Program-made: the position numbers and the translations under genes
Notes under the pieces: model-generated
The model's database searches: none
Seen by the model: only the letters and a program-made list of their open reading frames with translations
Told to the model about the DNA's origin: nothing
DNA from: Hongsoonwoonella zoysiae
Lineage (GTDB): Bacteria > Pseudomonadota > Alphaproteobacteria > Rhizobiales > Stappiaceae
Direction of reading: 5' to 3'
DNA: 64,000 nucleotides
Assembly (NCBI RefSeq): GCF_013266695.1
Contig: NZ_JABRXF010000001.1
Location: 574,236-638,235 of the forward strand
In this document: piece by piece, positions 39,843 to 49,612 of the stretch
Layout of the letters: each line of letters starts with the position of its first letter
How positions within the stretch are numbered: the first letter of the stretch is position 1

Positions 39843-42017
39843 ATGACCGGCAGCCAGGGTACTGACATAAAAGGAAAAATCCGGACGTGGCGGATCGACG
39901 GCGGTGGTGTGACGCTGGCGCTTGCTGCCGAAGACGATCGCCTTCCGCACGTCATCCACTTCGGGAAAGCGCTACCCGGGGATGAAGATCTGGCCGCACT
40001 GGCGCTTGCCACTGCCCGTCCGGTTGTTCACGCGGGCCTGGACGAGGCCTTCCCCCTTTCGCTTTTTCCCGAAACGGGTCAAGGGCTTGCGGGTCATCCC
40101 GCCCTTCTTTCGCACCGCGCGGACGGCACCGGATTCGAAACGCAATTTCGGCTCGATGGCATCAACGCGGAAGGGGACAAGCTGGAGATATCGGCAAGCG
40201 ATAACACCGCCGGATTGCGGCTTGGAATTTGCGTCGAGCTCGACGAAAAAACGGGAATTCTCGTGGCAAAAGCGGCAATAGAGAATTCCCTAGAAATCCC
40301 ACGTGGCGTCGACCGTCTATCGTGCCCCGCCATCCCCATATCGAGAGATCACGACCGTGTGAGCACCTGGCACGGACGCTGGTGCGCGGAGTTCCAGCGG
40401 GAGTTATCCCCGTGGCCGCGCGGGCAGAGGGGACACGAGAACCGGACCGGGAGAACATCGCATGAAGCCTTCCCCGGCATCCTGTCGCTTTCCTCTGCGG
40501 CAGGTCTAAATCACGGCGAAGCGATCGCAGCCCACCTCGGCTGGAGCGGCAACTGGCGAATGATCGCCGAGGAAACAGCGGACGGCGACCGGCAGATACA
40601 GGCCGGCATTCTCTACCTTCCGGGCGAATGCGTATTGGAACCGGGCGAAAGGCTGGAGACGCCGGAACTTTTCGTCGCCTGGTCGGACGAAGGCGAAAAC
40701 GGGATCGCTCGGAAATTCCAGCGCTTCGCGCGAGAGAGGATCGTCCGCCACCCGAAGCCCGACCAACCAAGGCCCGTTCATTTCAACAGCTGGGAAGCTG
40801 TCTATTTCCGCCACAACGTGGACGAACTGAAGGAACTGGCGGAAAAGGCCGCGAGCCTTGGCGTGGAACGTTTCGTCCTGGACGACGGATGGTTCCCGAA
40901 CCGAAACGATGACACTGCCGGCCTTGGCGACTGGACGGTCGACCCCGACAAGTACCCCGACGGTCTGACGCCGCTGATCGACCATGTACGCGACCTCGGC
41001 ATGGGCTTCGGCCTCTGGGTGGAACCGGAGATGGTGAACGCGGACAGCGATCTTTACCGCGCCCATCCCGACTGGGTGCTTGAGATTGAGGGCCACACCC
41101 GCCACGAAGGCCGGCAACAGCTGGCACTGGATATCGCCCGGCCGGAGGTTTCGGATCATCTGTTTAGCCGGCTAAACAATTTTCTCAAGCAGCATCCGAT
41201 CGAATACCTGAAATGGGACATGAACCGCGTGCTGACCGCACCTGCCCGGCACGGCAAGCCTGTGGCAGCCAAACAGGTTCATGCGCTTTACGAACTCCTG
41301 AGCCGGGTAAGGAAAGCACATCCCACTGTCGAGATCGAAAGCTGCGCTTCCGGTGGAGGGCGGATCGATTTCGGCATCCTGCGCCACACAGAGCGGTTCT
41401 GGCTTTCCGACAACAACGATGCGCATGACCGCTGGCCGATGCACCGCGAGGCCTCGCTGTTCTTTCCGCCCGAGCTTTTCGGATTTCACATCGGCCCTTC
41501 GCCCTCGCACACCAGCGGGCGCAAGCTCGACATGGTGTTCCGCGCATGGTCGGCGGCCGTGGGCGGGCATATGGGGCTCGAACTCGATGTCAGGGCGCTG
41601 ACCGGGGATGAGGCTGAAACGCTGAAAAACGCGATCCGTTTTCACAAGGACTGGCGCGATGTCTTGCACAAGGGTACGACACTGAACCTTGCCCCGGCGG
41701 ATGATGAGATCAGCGGGCGCATTGCAATCTCAGAAGACGGCGCAGGCTTTGTCGCCTCCTTAGTGCAGGACGCCACGATTTCGCGAAAGGCGACCGCACC
41801 CGTGCGCCTGACGGGACTTGACCCCAAGGCGCGCTACGAGATCGCTTTTCCAGACGGTTTCCCGATCAACGACCGGGCCCGGCGCTCCTCGGGCTCGCCG
41901 CTTGCCCATGGCGAAAGCCTGACGCTTTCGGGCGCGGCATTGATGACGTCGGGCATCCGTCTGCCGCTCGCCTGGCCAGACAGCATCCATGTGATTACCG
42001 GAAGGCGCGTCCCATGA
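39843..42017 (+). CDS. GH36 alpha-galactosidase
   Basis: 724 residues, normal for the bacterial GH36 group. The (beta/alpha)8 domain starts around RPVHFNSWEAVYF; DDGWFPNRNDD follows. The nucleophile Asp is in YLKWDMNRVL, then SCASGGGRIDFGIL, and the acid/base Asp is in FWLSDNNDAHDR. No signal peptide, so alpha-galactosides are imported intact and cut in the cytoplasm. The stop overlaps the dgoK start (ATGA). Confidence 0.93.
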   Translation: MTGSQGTDIKGKIRTWRIDGGGVTLALAAEDDRLPHVIHFGKALPGDEDLAALALATARPVVHAGLDEAFPLSLFPETGQGLAGHPALLSHRADGTGFETQFRLDGINAEGDKLEISASDNTAGLRLGICVELDEKTGILVAKAAIENSLEIPRGVDRLSCPAIPISRDHDRVSTWHGRWCAEFQRELSPWPRGQRGHENRTGRTSHEAFPGILSLSSAAGLNHGEAIAAHLGWSGNWRMIAEETADGDRQIQAGILYLPGECVLEPGERLETPELFVAWSDEGENGIARKFQRFARERIVRHPKPDQPRPVHFNSWEAVYFRHNVDELKELAEKAASLGVERFVLDDGWFPNRNDDTAGLGDWTVDPDKYPDGLTPLIDHVRDLGMGFGLWVEPEMVNADSDLYRAHPDWVLEIEGHTRHEGRQQLALDIARPEVSDHLFSRLNNFLKQHPIEYLKWDMNRVLTAPARHGKPVAAKQVHALYELLSRVRKAHPTVEIESCASGGGRIDFGILRHTERFWLSDNNDAHDRWPMHREASLFFPPELFGFHIGPSPSHTSGRKLDMVFRAWSAAVGGHMGLELDVRALTGDEAETLKNAIRFHKDWRDVLHKGTTLNLAPADDEISGRIAISEDGAGFVASLVQDATISRKATAPVRLTGLDPKARYEIAFPDGFPINDRARRSSGSPLAHGESLTLSGAALMTSGIRLPLAWPDSIHVITGRRVP

Positions 42018-42973
42018 GCGGGCAAACCCAATACATCTGCGTCGACTGGGGAACGTCGAACCTGCGCATCTGGCTGATGCAGGCGGACGGCAGCGTGGTT
42101 GCCGAACGGCGCGCGGCAGAGGGCATGCAGACACTCTCACGCGAAGACTATGAACCCGCATTGCGGCGGCACCTCGCATCCCTTTGCGGGAGCGAACATG
42201 CGCGAGCAGAACGCCCGAAGATCATGATCTGCGGCATGGCCGGATCGCGCCAGGGATGGCGGGAAGCGCCCTATGCGGATCTTCCGGCGTCGCTTTCAGG
42301 CTTGAACGAAAAAGCGGTGAGCGTCGATAACCGGCTTGGCGCGGATATCCGCATCATGCCTGGCATCGCAAGGCGCGATTCGGCCCGCCCCGACGTCATG
42401 CGTGGCGAGGAAACGCAGCTTCTGGGGCTCGCAACGGCAAGCGGCGATGAGGCGTTTTCGGGAACGGTTCTCATGCCGGGAACGCATTCGAAATGGGTCG
42501 AGATCGTCAACGGCAGGGTCACCGATTTTTCGACCGCGATGACGGGCGAGCTTTTCGCGCTTCTTTCCCAACACTCCATCCTTCGCCATTCAATCGGCGG
42601 TGCGAAGCCCGGAGTGGACCCACAGTCGGAAGGCTTTCAATGCGGCCTTGAACGCGCCATCGACCGGGACATAGGCCTGTCGCGCGGGCTCTTCGCGCTG
42701 CGCGCCGACGGGCTCTTGTTCGATATCGCGGGCGATGAAACAGCCGATGCGCTTTCCGGCTTTCTGATCGGACGCGAGATCATGGACACGCTTGGAAGGC
42801 AAAGGCCGGATTCGGTGACGCTGGTGGCCGATGAAGCGGTGGGCGGGCTTTATTCAGCCGCGCTTGGCAAGCTTTCGATCAAGGCCGAATTGATCGAAGC
42901 GAGCGCCCTGACGCGGGCGGGGTTGCTCAGGGCGGCGAAGATGATCTGGCCCTGCGACAAGGAAAGAAACTGA
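42014..42973 (+). CDS. dgoK: 2-Dehydro-3-deoxygalactonokinase
   Basis: 319-residue DgoK-family kinase phosphorylating 2-keto-3-deoxygalactonate to KDPGal in the De Ley-Doudoroff pathway. The ATP-binding start ICVDWGTSNLRIWLM and the family blocks CGMAGSRQGWREAPY, MRGEETQLLGL and LMPGTHSKWVEI are visible. Overlaps the galactosidase stop and the dgoA start, giving a tightly coupled trio. Confidence 0.93.
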   Translation: MSGQTQYICVDWGTSNLRIWLMQADGSVVAERRAAEGMQTLSREDYEPALRRHLASLCGSEHARAERPKIMICGMAGSRQGWREAPYADLPASLSGLNEKAVSVDNRLGADIRIMPGIARRDSARPDVMRGEETQLLGLATASGDEAFSGTVLMPGTHSKWVEIVNGRVTDFSTAMTGELFALLSQHSILRHSIGGAKPGVDPQSEGFQCGLERAIDRDIGLSRGLFALRADGLLFDIAGDETADALSGFLIGREIMDTLGRQRPDSVTLVADEAVGGLYSAALGKLSIKAELIEASALTRAGLLRAAKMIWPCDKERN

Positions 42974-43608
42974 TGCCGGAAACGACTTCCACCCCCTGGC
43001 CCGACTTCCGGCGCGATCTCGTCGCGATCGTGCGCGGCGTGAGGCCGGACGAAGCGGTCGCGATCGGCGAGGCGCTGGCGCAAGCCGGATTCGAGGCGAT
43101 CGAAGTGCCGCTCAATTCGCCGGAACCGCTGAAATCCATCGAGGCGCTGCGGCGCGCGCTTCCTGAAAGCGTACTGGTGGGGGCCGGCACCGTGCTGGAG
43201 GCGGAACAGGTCGACGCGGTAAAGGACGTCGGCGGCGGGCTGATCGTCTCGCCCAATTGCGACGTGCAAGTGATCTCGCGCTCAGCCCACCTCGGGCTTG
43301 TATCGCTTCCGGGCGTTTTCACGGCGACGGAAGCCTTCGCGGCGCTGAAGCATGGCGCATCGGCGCTGAAGTTCTTTCCCGCCTTCAACCTCGGCCCCGA
43401 CGGAATCAAGGCGTTGACCGCCGTCTTGCCGAAGGAAACGGTGATCGCCGCCGTGGGCGGTGTGGCGGATGGCGATTTCGCGGCCTATCGCAAGGCGGGA
43501 ACGCGGGCCTTCGGCCTCGGCTCTTCGCTCTACAAGCCTGGATATTCGGCGGAAGAAGTGGCGAAGCGCGCGCATGCCGCCGTTGCCGCCTATGACGCCC
43601 TTTCCTAA
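42973..43608 (+). CDS. dgoA: 2-Dehydro-3-deoxy-6-phosphogalactonate aldolase
   Basis: 211-residue class I aldolase of the KDPG/KDPGal family that splits KDPGal to pyruvate and glyceraldehyde-3-phosphate. Features: LVAIVRGVRPDEAV, EVPLNSPEPLKSI (Pro-Leu-Asn-Ser is typical of KDPGal rather than KDPG aldolase), VGAGTVLEAEQVD, and the Schiff-base Lys in ALKFFPAFNLGPDGIKAL. The start overlaps the dgoK stop (TGATG). In E. coli dgoA is fused to dgoD; here it stands alone. Confidence 0.92.
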   Translation: MPETTSTPWPDFRRDLVAIVRGVRPDEAVAIGEALAQAGFEAIEVPLNSPEPLKSIEALRRALPESVLVGAGTVLEAEQVDAVKDVGGGLIVSPNCDVQVISRSAHLGLVSLPGVFTATEAFAALKHGASALKFFPAFNLGPDGIKALTAVLPKETVIAAVGGVADGDFAAYRKAGTRAFGLGSSLYKPGYSAEEVAKRAHAAVAAYDALS

Positions 43609-43631
43609 ACCTGGCTCTACGGATCTTTCGC

Positions 43632-45602
43632 ATGACCAAGCAAAGCCTGGGTGTTTGCTACTACCCCGAACACTGGCCCGAGGAGCGCTGGGAAACGGAC
43701 GCCGGGATGATGCGCGAGGCGGGGATAACCTTCGTGCGAATCGGCGAATTCGCCTGGAGCAGGCTGGAGCCGAACCCCGGCGAATATGATTTCGGCTGGC
43801 TCGAACGCGCCATCGACACGCTGCATGAAAAGGGGCTGAAGGTCGTGCTCGGCACGCCGACGGCAACCCCGCCGAAATGGCTGGTAGACCGAATGCCGGA
43901 CATGGTGGCGCTGGATGCCGATGGCCGCCCGCGCGGCTTCGGCTCGCGCCGCCACTATTGCTTCTCCCACGTGGCTTACGCGCTGGAATGCGACCGGATC
44001 GTCACCGAGCTTGCGACCCGCTTCGGGAAACATCCGGGCATTACCGCCTGGCAGACCGACAACGAATACGGCTGCCACGACACGGTGGTGAGCTATTCGA
44101 CAGCCGCGCGCGACGCCTTCCGAATATGGCTGAAGGAAAAATACCAGACCATTAGCCGGCTTAACGATGCCTGGGGCAACGTCTTCTGGTCGATGGAATA
44201 CCGCGATTTCAGCGAGATCGAGCTGCCGAACCTGACCGTGACGGAGGCGAACCCTGCGCACCGACTCGACTTCCGCCGCTTTTCCTCAGATCAGGTGATC
44301 CGCTTCAACCGGCGGCAGGTGGAAATTATTCGTGAATTTTCTCCGGGACGCGACATCCTGCACAACTTCATGGGCTCGGTGACGGATTTCGACCACTACC
44401 GGCTTTCGCAGGATCTCGACGCCGCATCCTGGGATTCTTATCCGCTCGGCTTTCTGGAGCGTGACGGGGACGACGAGGCGCACAAGCTGAAATACATGCG
44501 CGTGGGCGATCCGGACATGCAGGCCTTCCACCACGACCTTTACCGTGCCTGCGGGCGCGGGCGCTGGTGGGTGATGGAACAACAGCCCGGCCCCGTGAAC
44601 TGGGCGCCCTGGAACCCCGCGCCGCTTGCTGGCGCGCAGCGCCTGTGGGCGTATGAGGCGTTTGCGGCGGGGGCGGAGGTCGTCTCGTATTTCCGCTGGC
44701 GGCAGGCGCCTTTCGCACAGGAGCAATACCACGAGGCGCTGCTTCTGCCGGACGGATCCCCGAACGCGGCTTATGAGACCTGCCGGACGGTCTCGGCGGA
44801 ACTGGCCAAGTTCGATGCGAGCGTCGGGAACGCACGTGCGGATGTCGCGCTCGTCTTCGACTATGAAAGCGACTGGGCCTGGCAAATCCAGCCGCAGGGC
44901 GCCGACTTTTCCTACCTGAAGCTCGTGCTCGCCTTCTACCGGGCACTTCGCAAGGCGGGGCTGACCATCGATGTCGTGCCGCCCACGGCCGATGCCGTGA
45001 GGGACCGCAAGCTGATCATCTTGCCCGGCCTGATGTGCCCGAACCGAAAGTTCATCGACGAGCTTGCAAACACGCAGGCCATGGTGCTCGCCGGGCCGCG
45101 CACAGGCGCGAAGACGCAAGATTTCCGGATACCCGCCGACCTTCCGCCCGGCGGCTTCCGGGAGGTGATCGATTTCGACGTGTGGCGCGTGGAATCGCTT
45201 CGCCCCGGCGCGCAAGTGCGCCTGAAGTACCGTGAGGCCGGCCTTTTCCTGGAGCGCTGGCGCGAATTTCTGCGGCCCGGCGAGGACGCGACCGCAATCA
45301 TCGAGAGCGAGGACGGCCACCCGGCCCTTCTTGCCAGCGACAAACGCGCCTATCTGGCCGGTTGGCCGAACGAGGACTTGCTTGACGAGACGGTGGCCTA
45401 TTGTCTCGCGCAGGCCGGCATCGAGCGCCTTGTACTGCCGGACGGCATACGGATCCGCGACCATGGTCCGCATCGGTTCATCTTCAACCACCTGGAGGAC
45501 GAGCAGGGCATTTCGGCGTTCATTGGCGACGGCGAAATCCTCCTGGGTGGGGAGACGATTCCCGGAGCGGGTGTCGCGGTGGTCGAAAGGCGCGGGCGAT
45601 AG
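43632..45602 (+). CDS. GH42 beta-galactosidase
   Basis: 656 residues in the GH42 size range. N-terminal LGVCYYPEHWPEERWETD is a GH42 hallmark. The acid/base Glu is in WQTDNEYGCHDT and the nucleophile Glu is in WWVMEQQPGPVNWAPWN; the trimerisation and small C-terminal domains follow. No signal peptide. The start is 23 bases after dgoA. With the GH36 enzyme it lets the cell release galactose from both alpha- and beta-linked oligosaccharides. Confidence 0.94.
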   Translation: MTKQSLGVCYYPEHWPEERWETDAGMMREAGITFVRIGEFAWSRLEPNPGEYDFGWLERAIDTLHEKGLKVVLGTPTATPPKWLVDRMPDMVALDADGRPRGFGSRRHYCFSHVAYALECDRIVTELATRFGKHPGITAWQTDNEYGCHDTVVSYSTAARDAFRIWLKEKYQTISRLNDAWGNVFWSMEYRDFSEIELPNLTVTEANPAHRLDFRRFSSDQVIRFNRRQVEIIREFSPGRDILHNFMGSVTDFDHYRLSQDLDAASWDSYPLGFLERDGDDEAHKLKYMRVGDPDMQAFHHDLYRACGRGRWWVMEQQPGPVNWAPWNPAPLAGAQRLWAYEAFAAGAEVVSYFRWRQAPFAQEQYHEALLLPDGSPNAAYETCRTVSAELAKFDASVGNARADVALVFDYESDWAWQIQPQGADFSYLKLVLAFYRALRKAGLTIDVVPPTADAVRDRKLIILPGLMCPNRKFIDELANTQAMVLAGPRTGAKTQDFRIPADLPPGGFREVIDFDVWRVESLRPGAQVRLKYREAGLFLERWREFLRPGEDATAIIESEDGHPALLASDKRAYLAGWPNEDLLDETVAYCLAQAGIERLVLPDGIRIRDHGPHRFIFNHLEDEQGISAFIGDGEILLGGETIPGAGVAVVERRGR

Positions 45603-46010
45603 CAGGCAAGGCGCGAGCGGGAACTACTACGCTTGTGACGCCGCCGCCTGCCGGCCGGACCATACCCTCAAACGCCGAACACGCAGCGAGGCCAAACACT
45701 TCATGTAATATCATGTAAAGATTGCCATCATATTACTAATTGCACAATTTTTGATCATTATTTACTTTTATATTCTTATTTTGCTGCAATGCACAAATTA
45801 CTAAAACATAATATTTCTATTTTTCCTCGCAAATAAACCATTCGTTTCCGCCGCCGAGTGTCGTTATGTCGGTATTATACTAAAATAGCGTTGCGTAAGA
45901 TTTTGATTTCCTCAACGTTAGTTTTCCGAGCACTTCGCGCCCCGCGCGTCTTCGCTCGCGAAAAATAAGCCTTTTCGAACGAGGCATCGGGAAACGTTGG
46001 AGGAGAATCC
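45603..46010. other. AT-rich regulatory region before the HAAT transporter operon
   Basis: 408 bases without a gene. From about 45700 to 45860 the sequence is very AT-rich (runs such as TTACTTTTATATTCTTATTTTG), in contrast to the GC-rich surroundings. It holds tandem TCATGTAA copies (45701, 45711) and two similar TGCACAAwTT words (near 45743 and 45789). It probably carries the promoter and upstream regulator sites for the 46011-51210 operon; no sigma-54 -24/-12 pattern was recognised. GGAGGAG precedes the next ATG. Confidence 0.55.
45701..45718. repeat. Tandem TCATGTAA repeat
   Basis: TCATGTAA at 45701-45708 and 45711-45718, spaced by one helical turn (10 bases), at the edge of the AT-rich block. 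The spacing suits a protein binding the same helix face twice. Confidence 0.45.
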
Positions 46011-47345
46011 ATGATCAAGCGTAATATCAGCCGCCGCGGGCTCATGAAGGGTGCGGCGGTCGCCGGCGTCGGCCTGGCCGCGCCGCAGTTTTTCATCCGC
46101 GGCGCTTACGCCTATACGAACGAGCCCAAGGGCGGCAGCGTCATCCTTGGCTTTAACGTTCCACAGACCGGCGCCTATGCCGACGAGGGCGCGGACGAGC
46201 TGCGTGCCTATCAGCTCGCGGTGGAACACCTTAACGGCGAGGGTGACGGCGGCATGCTGAACACCTTCTCCTCCAAGGCGCTGAAGGGCAACGGCATCCT
46301 CGGCAAGAAGGTGGAATTCGTCACCGGCGACACGCAGACCAAATCGGACGCCGCGCGCGCATCCGCCAAGCGCATGATCGAAAAGGACGGCGCGGTGATG
46401 ATCACCGGCGGCTCGTCCTCGGGCGTGGCGATTGCCGTGCAGGGCCTTTGCCAGGACGCCGGCGTCATATTCATGGCCGGTCTTACCCACTCCAACGACA
46501 CCACGGGCAAGGACAAGCGGGCCAACGGCTTTCGCCACTTCTTCAACACCGAAATGTCGGGCGCTGCCCTCGGCCCCGTGCTGAAGAACGCCTATGGCAC
46601 CGACCGCAAGGCCTATCACCTGACCGCCGACTACACCTGGGGCTGGTCGCAGGAAGGTTCCATCAAGAAATACACCGAGCAGATGGGCTGGGAGACGGTC
46701 GCCGCCGTCCGCACGCCGCTGGGTGCCGGCGACTTCTCGCAGTATATCACCCCGGTGCTGAACTCCGGCGCCGACGTGCTGGTGCTGAACCACTACGGCA
46801 AGGACATGGTGAACTCGCTCACCCAGGCCGTGCAGTTCGGCCTGCGCGACAAACAGGTGAACGGCAAGGACTTCGCCATCATCGTTCCGCTCTACTCCCG
46901 CCTGATGGCGCAGGGTGCCGGCGAAAACGTGAAGGGCATCCTGGGTTCCACCAACTGGCACTGGTCGCTGCAGGACGAAGGCTCCGTCGCCTTCGTGAAG
47001 TCCTTCGGCCAGAAGTACGGTTTCCCGCCGAGCCAGGCCGCGCACACCTGCTACTGCCAGGCTCTGCTTTATGCCGACGCCGCGGAGCGTGCCGGCACCT
47101 TTATGCCAAGCGAAGTGGGCAAGGCGCTCGAAGGCTTCACCTTCGACGGCCTCGGCAACGGGCCGACCGAATACCGCGCCGCCGACCACCAGTGCTTCAA
47201 GGACGTGCTGGTCGTGAGGGGTAAGGAAAACCCGACGTCGAACTACGACCTTCTGGAAGTGGTCGAGGTCACGCCGCGCGCACAGGTCGAGTATCCGGCC
47301 GAAATGCTGGGTGGCGAACTGGGCCCGTACAACAACGGCGCCTGA
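46011..47345 (+). CDS. HAAT/Liv-type ABC transporter binding protein with Tat signal (amide, urea or amino-acid type)
   Basis: 444-residue Peripla_BP_6-family protein. The N-terminus has a twin-arginine motif (ISRRGLMKG) then a hydrophobic stretch and a cut near GAYAY, so export by Tat as a folded protein is predicted. Core features include GFNVPQTGAYADEGADELR, MITGGSSSGVAIAVQGLC and LTADYTWGWSQEG. GGAGGAG precedes the ATG. First gene of a complete five-gene HAAT operon; the ligand is not fixed by sequence. Amides or short-chain nitrogen compounds are attractive given the amidase locus 8 kb away, but branched-chain amino acids are equally possible. Confidence 0.82.
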   Translation: MIKRNISRRGLMKGAAVAGVGLAAPQFFIRGAYAYTNEPKGGSVILGFNVPQTGAYADEGADELRAYQLAVEHLNGEGDGGMLNTFSSKALKGNGILGKKVEFVTGDTQTKSDAARASAKRMIEKDGAVMITGGSSSGVAIAVQGLCQDAGVIFMAGLTHSNDTTGKDKRANGFRHFFNTEMSGAALGPVLKNAYGTDRKAYHLTADYTWGWSQEGSIKKYTEQMGWETVAAVRTPLGAGDFSQYITPVLNSGADVLVLNHYGKDMVNSLTQAVQFGLRDKQVNGKDFAIIVPLYSRLMAQGAGENVKGILGSTNWHWSLQDEGSVAFVKSFGQKYGFPPSQAAHTCYCQALLYADAAERAGTFMPSEVGKALEGFTFDGLGNGPTEYRAADHQCFKDVLVVRGKENPTSNYDLLEVVEVTPRAQVEYPAEMLGGELGPYNNGA

Positions 47346-47367
47346 TACGCCCGATGGCAAAACTGAA

Positions 47368-47390
47368 GCCGGCCGCATGACGCGGCCGGC
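47368..47390 (+). terminator. Hairpin after the binding-protein gene
   Basis: GCCGGCCGC, loop ATGAC, GCGGCCGGC: 9-bp stem 22 bases after the stop and 24 bases before the permease ATG. Likely an mRNA-stabilising or attenuating hairpin that favours binding-protein expression. Confidence 0.6.
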
Positions 47391-47414
47391 AATTCAGCCT
47401 GGATATTCAAGACG

Positions 47415-48443
47415 ATGGACGCAATTTTACTTCAGGTCCTGAACGGACTGGACAAGGGCGGCGCCTACGCGCTGATCGCGCTGGGGCTGACGCTGATTTT
47501 CGGCACATTGGGCGTGGTGAATTTCGCCCATGGCGCGCTCTTCATGCTGGGGGCCTTCTGCGCCGTGACGCTGAAGGAAATCCTGAGCTGGGAGATGGTT
47601 ACCGTCGACCCGACGCAGCAGACAGCCTGGGGCACGCCGCTCGAGATCCGCACGCCCTACATCGAGGCCTGGTTCGGCGACGCCGGCCGCTTCATCCTCG
47701 ATTATTCGGTGCCCTTCTCGATCCTTTTCGCCATTCCGATCATGCTCGCCATCGGCATCGTTATGGAACGGGGCCTGATCAAGCATTTCTACAAGCGTCC
47801 GCACGTCGAGCAGATCCTCGTCACCTTCGGCCTGGCAATCGTGCTGCAGGAACTCGTCAAGTCCATGTTCGGCGCAAACCCGATCCCCCAGCCCGCGCCC
47901 GACGCACTTTCAGGCTCCGCCGACATCGGCGCGCTTCTGGGCTTTGCGCCCAACACCGTGGTCTACCCCTACTGGCGCATGGTGTATCTGGCCTTCTCGG
48001 GCGTGGTGATCGCCGGTGTCTTTGCCTTCCTGCAATTCACCACATTCGGCATGGTGGTGCGCGCCGGCATGGCCGACCGGGAAACGGTGGGCCTGCTCGG
48101 CATCGACATCGACCGCCGCTTCACCATCGTCTTCGGCCTTGCCGCCGTGGTGGCGGGACTTGCCGGCGTCATGTACACGCCGATCCTTTCGCCCGACTAC
48201 CACATGGGCATGGACTTTTTGGTGCTTTCCTTCGTCGTCGTCGTCGTGGGCGGCATGGGCAGCCTGGGCGGCGCGGTCTCCGCCGGCTTCATGCTCGGCA
48301 TCCTGCAAAGCTTCGCCTCCATGAACGAAGTGAAGAGCATCTTTCCCGGCATCGACCAGATCATCATCTACCTGATCGCCGTGATCATCCTGCTTGTGAG
48401 GCCGCGCGGCCTGATGGGCCGTAAGGGCGTGATGGAGGGCTGA
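47415..48443 (+). CDS. HAAT ABC transporter permease, LivH-like
   Basis: 342-residue BPD_transp_2 permease. LNGLDKGGAYALIALGLTLI and GVVNFAHGALFMLGAF are LivH/UrtB hallmarks, and VVVGGMGSLGGAVSAGFMLG is the conserved loop. About eight helices. An insertion of roughly 45 hydrophilic residues (ILSWEMVTVDPTQQTAW...) after helix 2 is longer than in standard LivH. The stop is 3 bases before the next gene. Confidence 0.9.
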   Translation: MDAILLQVLNGLDKGGAYALIALGLTLIFGTLGVVNFAHGALFMLGAFCAVTLKEILSWEMVTVDPTQQTAWGTPLEIRTPYIEAWFGDAGRFILDYSVPFSILFAIPIMLAIGIVMERGLIKHFYKRPHVEQILVTFGLAIVLQELVKSMFGANPIPQPAPDALSGSADIGALLGFAPNTVVYPYWRMVYLAFSGVVIAGVFAFLQFTTFGMVVRAGMADRETVGLLGIDIDRRFTIVFGLAAVVAGLAGVMYTPILSPDYHMGMDFLVLSFVVVVVGGMGSLGGAVSAGFMLGILQSFASMNEVKSIFPGIDQIIIYLIAVIILLVRPRGLMGRKGVMEG

Positions 48444-48446
48444 GCG

Positions 48447-49601
48447 ATGGTTGAGACTTTCAAGAAATACAGCGACGCCATCCTCATGCTGGTGTTCATC
48501 GCAGCCGTTTTGGCAGGCCCCGTGATCCTGGAGCCGGTTGGCGCGGGATATCCCGACCTTCTGCAGAAGTTCGCGATCTACGGCATCTTCGCGCTCGGCT
48601 TCAACATTCTGCTGGGGCTGACGGGATATCTCTCCTTCGGCCACGCCGCCTTCCTGGGCGTCGGCTCATATACCACCGTGTGGGCCTTCAAGCTTCTCAG
48701 CATGAACCCGCTGCCGGCACTCGTCTTCTCCGTTCTGACGGCGGGCCTCTTCTCGCTCCTGATCGGCTGGATCTCGCTCAGGCGCACGGGCATCTATTTC
48801 TCCATCCTCACGCTTGCGTTTGCACAGATGTGCTACAACCTCGCCTATTCGGTGCTGACGCCAATCACCAACGGCGAGACCGGCCTGCAGCTCTCCCAAT
48901 CCGACCCGCGCATTCTCGATACCGCCTTCGGGCGCGACTATGGCGCCGTACTTCCCTCATCCGATCTTTTCGGCATCGAGATGACGGGCTATCCCGGCTT
49001 CTACTTCTGCGGCGTGCTGCTGATAATTTGCTTCTACATTGCGCTGCGCATCTTCCGCTCGCCCTTCGGGCTGATGCTGCAGGGCGTGAAGTCGAACCAG
49101 AACCGGATGAACTACACCGGCCTCAACACGCGCCCCTACGCGCTGGCCGCCTTTGTCATCTCCGGCATGTACGCAGGCCTTGCCGGCGGCCTTCTGGCCG
49201 TGACGGACCCGCTGGCGGGTGCCGAACGCATGCAGTGGACGGCGTCGGGCGAAGTGGTGCTGATGACGATCCTGGGCGGGGCGGGAACGCTGCTTGGCCC
49301 CGTGATCGGCGCGGGCGTGATCAAATACGCGGAGAACATCTTTTCCGCCTTCAACGAGGGGACGCTCCTGTCCGCCTTCAGCTTCCTGCCCGAAACGCTG
49401 CAGCATATCGCCGTTTCGGTGACGGGCCTCTTCGTCGGCGAGGGCTGGCACCTCACTCTGGGGGTCCTTTTCATGGTGATCGTCATCTTCCTGCCCGGCG
49501 GCCTGATGGAAGGCGTGAACCGGATCATCAACCTGTTCCGGCGCTCCACCGGCGGCGGAGGCGAAGGCTCGGCGCAAGCCGCGCCCCAGCCGGCCGAGTG
49601 A
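48447..49601 (+). CDS. HAAT ABC transporter permease, LivM-like
   Basis: 384-residue permease. [36 protein letters not shown] and [19 protein letters not shown] are LivM/UrtC signatures. It has a long internal hydrophilic loop ([18 protein letters not shown]) and a flexible C-terminal tail rich in Gly/Ala/Gln. Forms the membrane heterodimer with the LivH-like protein. Confidence 0.9.
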   Translation: MVETFKKYSDAILMLVFIAAVLAGPVILEPVGAGYPDLLQKFAIYGIFALGFNILLGLTGYLSFGHAAFLGVGSYTTVWAFKLLSMNPLPALVFSVLTAGLFSLLIGWISLRRTGIYFSILTLAFAQMCYNLAYSVLTPITNGETGLQLSQSDPRILDTAFGRDYGAVLPSSDLFGIEMTGYPGFYFCGVLLIICFYIALRIFRSPFGLMLQGVKSNQNRMNYTGLNTRPYALAAFVISGMYAGLAGGLLAVTDPLAGAERMQWTASGEVVLMTILGGAGTLLGPVIGAGVIKYAENIFSAFNEGTLLSAFSFLPETLQHIAVSVTGLFVGEGWHLTLGVLFMVIVIFLPGGLMEGVNRIINLFRRSTGGGGEGSAQAAPQPAE

Positions 49602-49612
49602 GGGGGCAAGAA

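Noticed and set aside
45918-47378. 486-codon minus-strand open frame opposite the HAAT binding protein
   Set aside because: Low-complexity Gly/Arg/His-rich shadow; the plus strand encodes a clear Tat-exported binding protein.
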